From the NCBI RefSeq assembly GCF_021869535.1, contig NW_026262734.1:90277285-90341284 (forward strand): a DNA stretch of 64,000 bases, given 5' to 3'. Every line of letters begins with the position of its first letter. The stretch's first letter is position 1. The notes beneath the pieces were generated by a model that was given only the letters and a program-made list of their open reading frames with translations, had not been told where the DNA came from and did not search any database. A program made the position numbers and the translations under genes. The DNA comes from Mytilus californianus. Taxonomy: Eukaryota > Mollusca > Bivalvia > Mytilida > Mytilidae. Of this stretch, positions 49,600 through 59,600 are shown piece by piece.

Positions 49600-50165
49600 T
49601 TTATCTTGTGCCTGACGAAAAATTAATGCCTGCATGGTTATGTATCCTGCTATACGTTTTTATTGGTTTGGTGTGTGTTCACTCAAAATCGTAATTCAGA
49701 GATAATGTTTGTGAGATGTAATTTCACTTCTCAATACCGAATTTCGTCTATATGTTCCACAAGTGTATACCACTGAGAAGCTCTGATTGTATATAATTCC
49801 TTTTTTTGTGTGGACCATCGTTGTTAACAGCAATATTTGATGAAGCAGATGATGATAGTAGAAAGCAATATGAGCGTATTATTTATCTTGTGTCTGACGA
49901 AAACTAAATGCCTGCATGGTTATATCGTGCCATTTTGTATTGGTTTGGTGGGTGTTCACTCAAAATCGTAATTCAAAAATTGTGTTTGTGAGATGTAGAT
50001 TCACTTCAATAACGAATTTCGTTTATTATATTTGTGACAAGTGTATACCACGGAGAAGCTCTAAAGGTATATTACTCCCATTTGGTTTGGGTGTGAACCA
50101 TCGTTGTTTACAGCAATATTTAATGAATAAGATGATGATTGTAGAAAGAAATATGAGCGTCATGT
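49600..50165. repeat. 280-bp tandem duplication inside the 4.56-kb element
   Basis: Two copies at about 49600-49875 and 49883-50162 share TATCTTGTG...CTGACGAAAA, GTTCACTCAAAATCGTAATT, ACAAGTGTATACCAC, GAGAAGCTCT and AACCATCGTTGTT. Diverged, with indels that break any shared frame. Confidence 0.85.
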
Positions 50166-51246
50166 GGCAAATATTACATAAATGTCGGACTATGAGTTAT
50201 CTATCTGTATGAAAAGATTTCCAATACAACCATATTGAGTAGGATTTTTACATGCTATACTCGACGAGTCGTACTAGTATACAGGCTTCTCATGTCGCCG
50301 TTTGACTCAGACACACATCTTTTACTTTAAGATGTATGAAAGATTCTATATATATATTAAATGTAACAGGCAATAACTAAACGGGTATGAAGTTTTTATA
50401 CAGATTTATTCTTATTTACATAATCATTAACAAACTTAATAAACTGAACAAAGAAACACAGTGACACTACGATATAACAAACGGGATACTTAATTATTTT
50501 TAACCATGCTATGCAGAAACTTAACACATCAAGTTAGCGCACGTGAATACCAATTTGGAACACGATGTGTGATTTTGTATAAAAAATATCAAAGCGAGCA
50601 GTAACTTTGTCTAGCCAACATTTTTTTTATTATGCCTCTCTTTATCTCTTTTCCTTTTTCAATTACTATTACCCTTTTCGTCGATAATTCTCTATGTAGT
50701 ATAATTTTCTCTAATCGGTTTTTTTTTTTCACTATGCCACTCTATCTCCGTTCCTTTACAGTGGCTGTTTCCCCTGTCGATCTAATCCGTATAAAGATAG
50801 GGACATTAGACATAGAAGGAGCTCTCTTATCGTCAATAAATAAATATTTGATACTGACTATAAGTGCTGCATTACTTTATACTGCATGTTTGCCAATCGC
50901 CAAAAGCTTGCATTTGCGTGAAAAAAATTTTTTTCAAAAGAAGGGTCCAGAATCATGACAAAACAGTATATGTATTTCACAAATTTTTTTAAAGATCATG
51001 TTTATAAAATTTTTAAACTTATTATCAGCAAAAATAGTGGATAATATTATTATCAGAACATCATTCATTAACAGGTGGAATTATAATTTCGAACACGCAC
51101 AAGATAAATAACGTCGAACACAAATATATGTGGTTCAATAAATGTTACCTGTGCACGTCGGGTACCTCAATTAAGAAGCCATGCATGAACCTGTATAATG
51201 TATTGTGTAATAGGAATTTTTAGTCGACAGGATGTCACTGGAATAA

Positions 51247-51277
51247 CCAAGGACGTGTATCTAATATACGTCCTTGG
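51247..51277. repeat. 31-base near-perfect palindrome
   Basis: CCAAGGACGTGTAT and ATATACGTCCTTGG around CTA, one mismatch in 14 pairs. It sits within the 4.56-kb element; a further AT microsatellite follows at 51355-51371. Confidence 0.85.
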
Positions 51278-52411
51278 GATAACTAACTGAATGTGTCGCT
51301 CTGACATCTATCAATAATTCTGACATACCTATTATCAATTCGGAAGGAAGCCAAAATATATATATATATATAATAAGATAACGTAAATAAAATTTAAAAA
51401 GAAAAAAATATATACATTTTTTCCAAACATACCAGATAGGGTCACACATTAAACTGTAAAGTGTCTTTATAAGTGACTGTTTCGAATTGATCCCGTATCA
51501 ATTTGATATAGTTAAAAGATTAGTTAAAAAACTTTTTTTGATAATTATTTCGATATTTACATTTCTATAACCTGGGAATCTTATACTATATCAACATATT
51601 TTGTCTTAGCTAAAACCTCTTCCTAACATTGCTCCCCGTCAATATCCGTTAAATATCATAATTTAAAAATGTTATTTATCGTATAACTTTATTAATTTGA
51701 AAAATTATCTTGACTAAATACGGAACTATTCTTTATATAAACCAATGCACTTTATATAAAAGAGGCATACTAATGAATCTTTTGTAAATCAGTGATTGTT
51801 ACAAGAACACTGCATTTGTTTCTTTTAATTGAAACTTTTCTTCCTCATCAAATCTACATTTTTTTTAATCAACGAGATCTTATCATATAAGGATTTGATA
51901 ACTATAGCTATCAGAACTGCTAGGTTATTTTGTTATTAAAAAAAGTATAATTACCATCAAATCTCCCTCGAAACAAGATTGTTCAAAATGGTCTGCACAC
52001 ATCAACTTGTGCTTGCTATAGATCCTAACTATTTTCTTTTTTTGTGGATTTAAGAAAAACTATTTAGACTTTTGTCATAACCTTGTCAGACAGAAAAACC
52101 GTACGCTTGACAAGACATTTTCACAATGAGTGATCATCTACTGTAATCCCCGATTGATGATGGGAGTTTTTAACGCACGGTCGGTAAATCCCTGATTCAT
52201 TTTGGTCTTTGTGGTTTATAGATATCACGTGACTTTTTAGATCGAACATGCCGACAAGATGGCGATATGTCGAGAACTGATAGTGAATTTCAAAAATCGA
52301 TTTTGATCTCTTTTCATAGAGAATAAAAGTTTTTTATTTATGAACATGTGGTTTTTTATGCTTAAAGAACAAAATATCAATTTTTCATTTTTTTGCGGAG
52401 TTTCCCTTTAA

Positions 52412-52730
52412 AATTTTTAAATCTAGAAGGGTATTAATATTTTTTTTAATTTAGAAGGGTGTTATTATTTTAAATTTAGAAGGGTATTAATATTTTTGAA
52501 TTTAGAAGGGTATTAATATTTTTGAATTTAGAAGGGTATTAATATTTTTGAATTTAGAAGGGTATTAATATTTTTGAATTTAGAAGGGTATTAATATTTT
52601 TGAATTTAGAAGGGTATTAATATTTTTGAATTTAGAAGGGTATTAATATTTTTGAATTTAGAAGGGTATTCAAATTTCTAAATTTGGAAAGGTATTAATA
52701 TTTTAAAATTTAGAAGAGTATTAATTTTCT
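52412..52730. repeat. 26-bp minisatellite, right part, about 12 units
   Basis: Unit AATTTAGAAGGGTATTAATA plus TTTTTG. The central seven or so units are nearly identical, the edges diverged. Continues the array at 47745. Confidence 0.95.
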
Positions 52731-54155
52731 TTAACAAGTTTGAATATCATATTGTAAGTTAAATCTCCAAGGCATTAAAATGACACATGCGAAACAATGA
52801 AACATAAAGTATCGCGATAAACATATTGAACTTTTGGGAAACATGTAAATATTTTATGGTCTTCACTTATTTAATCCTGAAAGAACATGATTCATTGCTT
52901 AGTTGAAAGTTAAACAAAATTGCAAGTATTCTTAGATAGCTACTTCGTGTTTAATGTTCAATAGGTGTTTTTGTAACATTTTTATTGCTGCAGTTTAGGT
53001 GCAGAGCTGCATGAGTGGTCACAAAGTTTAACATGTTTAACACCGATACATGTGTATGTACTTGAAATAAGTGAAATGCTTGTTATGCAGACAGATTGAA
53101 TGTGTTTGTTGTTTTGTTGTTACTTTCTGCGATATTTGTTTCCGTTAATTGTTTAAGCATACACCAGGCCTTTGGTTTTTCTCTTTTGAATTGTTTCACA
53201 TTTTATCATTCGAGGAACTATTATTCCTTAATTAATGGTATGAGTTTTGCGCATTGTTGAAGACCGTTCAGTAACATATAGTTGTTGCATATATCCTGTT
53301 TTACTTTTGGTTACATGTTAATAGATGTCTCATTGGTGCTATAACCTAATTTTTCTCGTTTTAGTTTTATGTCTGTATTGAATCATGAGTTCACTGATTT
53401 GATAGTAAATAACAAACACTGGGTAAAAATTGACGAATGCCAAAGTGGAACAAGATCATCTTACATTTTGTAATTTTGTGTGTGATTGCCCGCGGTTTTT
53501 TTGGGTTTCGTGTTGCTCAGTCGTTAGCTTTCTATGATGTGTTTTGCTGTTTGTCATTTCGTTGCGGGCTAGTGATACACTCGGGGAACAACAGTCCGCG
53601 CCAACATAGGTATCGACTAAGTGGTACCAATTTTACTGCACAAGATGCGCAATTCGACAATAGGTGTCTCTTCAGCAAAGCTTGAGGCCCAAAAGTTTGA
53701 AAATATTAACTTATACAAACTTTGAAGAACTGATAAAAAAGACCTTACGTATAATAAAATCCGGACAATGAATCAGAGCTTTGAATATGGGAGATGTTTT
53801 CCTTTATTTCAAATGATTTCACAATTTTCTAACAGAAGATTTCAGTCAAATAATATCCATATGTGTATGCCAGTACCTACTAGTATGTAATGGCAAGATT
53901 ATATTCAAAACTCCTCATAACTACTACTTTTACCAATGGTCATGGGAGATATAAATTGAAATATGAAAAGACGTAGTCTGAAAGGGGAATTCGAACTCAC
54001 TCAATGACCCGCAGTACATTCCACTGTCAATATCAATTAAGTCAGATTCTTTCATGATCAGGCTTTTTGGGAAGAATCATTATCCATTCAATAATGAACG
54101 ATACTTAACTGGAAACATATCCAAATAAAAAAAACGTGCATCCGCTTTTAGCAAG
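52731..54155. other. Repeat-rich spacer, no gene seen
   Basis: Holds retroelement-tail fragments (53155-53345), a mussel-type repeat (53495-53560), a third copy of the 20804 family (53570-53880, ACAAGATGCGCAATTCGACA) and unassigned sequence. Confidence 0.55.
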
Positions 54156-54159
54156 AAAA

Positions 54160-54234
54160 CACATTTTTATCGAGCCTTCGACTTTTGTCGAAAAAGCGAG
54201 ACATAGCGATCCTACATTCTGTCGGCGTCGGCGT

Positions 54235-54269
<35 letters not shown>

Positions 54270-55045
54270 ACAAATATTCACTCTGTGGTTAAAGTTTTTG
54301 AAATTTTAATAACTTTCTTAAACTATCCTGGATTTGTACCAAACTTGGACAGAAGCTTGTTTATGATCATGAGATAATATTCAAAAGTAAATTTTGTAAA
54401 AAAAAAATTCCATTTTTTCCGTATTTTACTTATAAATGGACTTAGTTTTTCTACCAGGAAACATTACATTCACTCTGTGGTTAAAGTTTTTGAAATTTTA
54501 ATAACTTTCTTAAACTATCCTGGATTTCTACCAAACTTGGAAAGAAGCTTGTTTATGATCATAAGATAGTATCCAGAAGTAAATTTTGCAAAAAAAAAAA
54601 TCCATTTTTTCCGTATTTTACTTATAAATGGACTCAGTTTTTCTGCCAGTTAACATTACATTCACTCTGTGGTTAAAGTTTTTAAAATTTTAACAACTTT
54701 CTTAAACTATCCTTGATTTGTACCAAACTTGGACAGAAGCTTGTTTATGATTAAAAACTAGTATCTAGATTGAAATTTTGTTAAAATTTTGTTCCATTTT
54801 TTCCGTATTTTACTTATAAATTGACTTACTTTTTCTTCCAGTTAACATTACATACAGTCTGCAGTTTAAGTTTTTAAAACATTTATTAGATTCATAAACT
54901 ATCCTTGATTTTTACCAAACTTGGACAAAAGCTTCTTACAATCAAAAGATGGTATAGAGAGGAATATTTTTATTAATTGTTTTCCTCATGTTGAGACTGC
55001 GATTAACAGCAAAAGTAGGTAAGACACTGGGTTCCGCGGAACCCT
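54160..55045. mobile_element. Tandem-core element with (GTC)n
   Basis: Starts near ATCGAGCC with the hairpin TTCGACTTTTGTCGAA, then a GTCGGC/GTC run (54213-54268), about 3.7 units of 192 bases (CTCTGTGG at 54281, 54473, 54665, a diverged one near 54857), and near its end the perfect palindrome GGGTTCCGCGGAACCC (55029-55044). Same design as 6880-7741 without sequence identity. Pearl/HINE-like by architecture (inference). Confidence 0.7.
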
Positions 55046-55690
55046 TACGAATTTTTTATAAATTGCACGCTTGTTTTATTGGTGGCTACTTAAACTGTTA
55101 AGTGAAAATTTGGACTCTTATCAAGAAAAAGGAAAGTGCTTAAGAGGTTCCAAACTCACGTCAACGTAAAAGATAGTTCTAAGTTATGATCCAAAAATCA
55201 ATTATCAAGTACTGTCACAGTGGCATAAATCATGCATTATGGCATACATTATGTTCTAATGATTTTCTATTATTTGAAATTTTCATTTAAATGCATTCCC
55301 TTCCGATAAAGCATAGCCTTGATGCAATTGACTATTCAGTCGCCCTTTCTGATATGATTATGTATAATTTGACACTCGAGTGTGTGTAGGATGTTAAAAG
55401 TGTTCCAGTTCTTTAGATATATAGTCTTACATTTTTTACAATTATGGCGAATACAGTCTATAAATAATTTTCTTACGTGACCTTCTGAACCTTTTTCTCT
55501 TTCTGTTTTTATTTTAATCAACGTAGTTGATATGCAGTCGACCAGAATTATTTGCCCTGTTAATACATTGTTTCCCACAAAGTTATCTAACACGTATTTT
55601 GATGTACCTCTTAGTTGTTCTTATGTTTTAATGTTGTATTTTACAGAGATTGTTTGTCAAATTGTGATAGTACTAGTATTATGTAAATTA
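55046..55690. other. Unassigned spacer
   Basis: Overlapping short ORFs on both strands (55336-55593, 55532-55783) with no domain. Nothing supported. Confidence 0.4.
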
Positions 55691-55693
55691 TCT

Positions 55694-56375
55694 TGTTATT
55701 CAATAAGTAGCGAGCAAATTAATCCATATCTGTGTCATTCAATACACATCGAGCAAATTACCCACACCAGTGTTAATCAATAAACAGCAGCGAGTAAATT
55801 AATTCACATCTGTGTTATTCAATACACATCTTGCAAATTAACTCACATCAGTGTTATTCAATACACAGCGAGCAAATTTACCGAAATCTGCGTTATTCAA
55901 TTCACAGCGAGCAAATTAACCCGCATCTGTGTAATTCAATACGCAGCGAGCACATTAACCCACGTGTGTGTTATTCAACACACATCGAGCAAATTAACCC
56001 ACATCTGTGTTATTCAATACTCATCGAGCAATTTAACCCACATTTGTGTTATTCAATACACAGTGAGCAAATTAACCCATATCTGCGTTTTTCAATACAC
56101 AGCGAGTAAATTAACCCACATCTGTGTAATTCAATACGCAGCGAGCACATTAACCCACGTGTGTGTTATTCAACACACATCGAGCAAATTAACCCACATC
56201 TGTGTTATTCAATACTCATCGAGCAATTTAACCCACATTTTGGTTATTCAACACACATCGAGCAAATTAACACACATCTATGTTATTCAATACTCATCGA
56301 GCAATTTAACCCACATTTGGGTTATTCAATACACAGCGAGTAAATTAACCCACATCTCTGTTATTCAATACACAG
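55694..56375. repeat. 39-bp minisatellite, about 17 units, with higher-order structure
   Basis: Unit: CACATCTGTGTTATTCAATA, CACAGCGAGCAAATTAACC. Variant CACGTGTGTGTTATTCAACA recurs at 55961 and 56156, exactly 195 bases (five units) apart, so a five-unit block was duplicated. The length is a multiple of three, which explains three long overlapping ORFs in two frames (55831-56109, 55964-56395, 56161-56343). Confidence 0.95.
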
Positions 56376-56604
56376 ATATAGCGATATATGTCTAGTAACG
56401 AATTTTTCACAAATTAGTATTCGCAGCCGCCTTGAACTTCTCAAGTTATGTGTAAGAGTTTGTTTCACATCGAAGAACTCACTGATTTTGAGATGAGGAA
56501 CAACAATTTAACTGCTTTGAATTTGATCAAGAGCGGGAAAGGATTTTGTGTCATTAGTTAATAATTCAAATTCCTTCTTTCCCGCATAAAAAATAATATG
56601 TCTT

Positions 56605-56615
56605 TTTATTTTATT
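56605..56615 (-). terminator. Polyadenylation signal of the Kazal gene
   Basis: Two overlapping AATAAA hexamers (AATAAAATAAA) on the minus strand, 11-21 bases after the stop codon at 56626. This would give a very short 3' UTR, which is plausible for a small secreted protein gene. Confidence 0.5.
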
Positions 56616-56625
56616 CAGTCACGAC

Positions 56626-56692
56626 TTAGCACTTCTCAAACTTGGCGATTGTTATTTCTCTGTGAGTACAACGATGTTTTTCAAATTCGCAT
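56626..56692 (-). CDS. Kazal gene exon 4: end of domain 2 and stop
   Basis: Completes Thr139 and supplies Cys140, 147 and 160, then TAA. The acceptor GTTTCAG is followed by ATGC. The final cysteine is the last residue, so there is no C-terminal tail. Confidence 0.85.
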
Positions 56693-59600
56693 CTGAAACG
56701 AAAAACAAAGGAACATGTCATTTACATATTTCAAAATACGTCAAATATATAATTTCATTTTAAATTTTATAATACTTTGTTGTTTGCCAATTGTTGTAAA
56801 ACTAGAGACATCATAAAAAAATCAATCTGCATAATTCAAATCAGAAGGAAAAGAGTTATAGACAGTAGTATGTTATCTATTTTAATATAGTCATACTTAC
56901 ATCCACTTTATTTGAACTTTAGTGGATAGTTGTCTCATTGGCAATCATACCACATATCCTTATTTTTATATTCAATCTATCTTTTTTATAGCTCGTTTAC
57001 TTTGTGGTTTTTTTTTACATGTACACATATGGCTAATTCGCCTTTGCATAATCTAAAGAACTATGGGTGATCTCATTGTTTGTACACCGAAATGAAAATA
57101 ACGTTACGTCATCGGTTGAATTTCAATTGGTTAGTATGTTTTAAACCAATCACAACGTTTTGGTGTATGCTTTTGAAAATATTACCAAGAATGCATTAGA
57201 TTCTGAAACGGCGAAAGGAATGTAACGCCAAATCTTACTAAGTCTTTCTGAAAGTATTTCATAAGTTTTGTCAATACTCACGTGTTTATGTATGTTACTC
57301 CATTAGAAGCGCAAATAGTTTCAAGATCTGTATCACATGGGTGATGGCTAAGTTCTAGGCAAAAGAAGTCAAACACAGCCTCAGGACCGGAAATGATTGG
57401 ACCGGTGCCTCCCCCTGTGCCAGTTCCGGTACCGGAAGTTGTACCAGAGGGTGCCATAGTTGTTGTTGTGCTGCATACCCCATCATATGCAACGTGTATG
57501 TTTCTATCAGCACAGTGGGCTTTACTATAATCACATCTAAAAAGTACCAACTTCATCATTTCCAAATATTCTTCATCGTAAAAAAAAAATTATGGTAGGA
57601 TATTTGGATTTTGAGGCTTGACATTGCTTTGTTTTTAACATTTTCGTTAAAGACATTTCGACTTTGTTCATTTGAAAAAAAGATTAGCAAAAAAAGAATA
57701 AGAAGATGTGATGTCAATGAGACAACCATCCACCAAATTCCAAATGGTGTTGATTTAAGCAAATATACGTCACCATATATGAAAGGCCACTGAAAGAAAA
57801 AAAGAGAGATTATTAAATTTTTCCAGGGACCCCAAAAAAATACCCTATTCATTTTTTGTATTTTATTTAATTTAATTTAATTTGATTTTGTATTGCAATA
57901 GTCAAGCAATAGGATTGGACACAAGTTATAACAACCTACAGTCCCCTCATTGCATATACAATTAACATATATCTTTTCAGCAAACATTTTTGATTAATAA
58001 AGCTTTAGTTGTAGAAATCAAAGGAATGAGTCACACACTGATACAACAGAGGAAATAAGACAAACAGTACAAAAAAGACAAAATCGCTGAATTTTAAAAT
58101 ACCTGTTCCTGTAGGTTACACCGTTCGTTCCACATTCTGGGTGGTTTCCAAATTGATAACAATCAGATCTTACAATGGCTCTACAACTATATTGGGAGCT
58201 CCAACCTTGGGCCGTGCAAACTGATAAAAAAAGACCATAGCATAGTAATATATGAAAATTAACCACAAAATATTTATTCTAGGATCGAGAGCGGAAGGTC
58301 GTGTGTTCGATCGCCGGCCGGTTCAAACCAAAGACTTAAAAATTGATATTTGCTGCTTCTCCACTAAGCAAGCGGCATTTGGGAGTAAGAGCAAAGACTG
58401 ATCGGCCCGGAGTCAGAATAATGTGTCCGGGTAGATTAACATGTCTTTCTGTCGTGTGTTACCTTATGAGCTAACTCGTTAAAATCCGGCTCAGCGTGTC
58501 GGTCTAGTTCAAAGCGGGGTTCAAACTTCATGATATATTAAACTGGTCTCGTCCTGAATATGCTTTTTACTTGACGCTCCAGACGTTAAGAAGCCATCCG
58601 TCATCATCATCATCATCTAATTCTAGGATAATAATACTTTCTTTAAAATTCCTATTACGATCCGACTAAGCAATAGCAGGCCTTGATGTCGTCATGTCTA
58701 ATTGTTCTTGCTGTAAGATTGAACGAAATTCCATTGTCTGCAATTGTTTGACAAATGGTCTACAGAGAAGTGTAGGGAACAAGTGTCAGAATGAAAAAAA
58801 TATATGTATTTGGACTATCAGTCCCCGGACTATCAGTCCCCGAGGGTATCATCAGCTCAGTAGTTCCGTATTACTGGATTGACATGATTTACCGGTATAA
58901 CAAACCTTTCTAAAATTGTTCATTTATAAATTTTATGATTACTAAGCAACTATGGTTTCAACTCCTTTAGGAAAATTTGACCCGATTTTGATTAGGCTAT
59001 TATTTTTAGGTCCTTTTTGGTCATATAGCTCTTCAACAGTTCGGTCCTTATACATCCTTGGCTTTCAAATATTCGGCTTTGAGCATTCCTGGTGAGGGTA
59101 AATCTAGAAAAGCGATTCGGACGCATGAATTTTTAAAGTGTTGTTTTCATTTTCAACATTGTAACCGGCGTCCATGGACTTGAGCTGGAATGGTTAGAAG
59201 GAAGAATACCAAAACTATCTATACTTTTTTAAATCTGAAATCTCATGAGAAAAGACGAGAGGAAATAGATATATTTAGAAATCCATATTTACAAAATAGT
59301 AAATAGTAAATGTATTTTTAACGCGATATAAAGGAAATGGTTTGTGCAATTAGGGGGAGAGGCTTTTTTTTTTATAAATAGTATGATACAATCTTTTTTT
59401 AAAAGAAAATTAATTTGTTTCAGATGGGAAGTGGCCAAAATTAGTTTTTTGAAAATTAGAGAGGAGGGGCGATTACATAACCAAAATTGTTGTCCCAAGA
59501 ATTAAATACAATATGGATCTATAATTCAGAGTTGTCAGTTGGGATGTCACTATGAAGTACCAAATTGACATATTTGACCTAAAAAGGCTGTTTGTCACAT

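Larger units (their letters stand above)
47849..52411. mobile_element. 4.56-kb TTAA-flanked transposon-like element inside a minisatellite
   Basis: TTAA at 47849-47852 and 52408-52411 flank termini AGGGAAAGTCCGCGATTTTT and, inverted, AGGGAAACTCCGCAAAAAAA. Looser inverted similarity extends about 120 bases (CATAAAAAACACATTCATAA against CATAAAAAACCACATGTTCA). The target TTAA is the one present in each 26-bp unit (GGTATTAATA). No transposase-like ORF: 48465-48719 and 49916-50212 have no recognisable domain. Probably non-autonomous; piggyBac or Kolobok-like by its target (inference). Confidence 0.88.

Noticed and set aside
50632..50958. 108-codon ORF in the 4.56-kb element as a transposase remnant
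   Set aside because: No DDE or zinc-finger motif; derives from an internal T-rich duplication.
55831..56395. Three overlapping long ORFs as a repeat protein gene
   Set aside because: They lie wholly in a 39-bp minisatellite whose length is a multiple of three; two frames are open at once, no splice or signal features.
58018..58266. Kazal start at the ATG at 58266
   Set aside because: The upstream stretch crosses a strong TTTATCAG acceptor, and the exon at 61429-61471 gives a better signal peptide with matching phase.
58286..58330. Functional tRNA gene
   Set aside because: Only a B-box-like half is present, no acceptor stem or anticodon arm; it is the head of a SINE.
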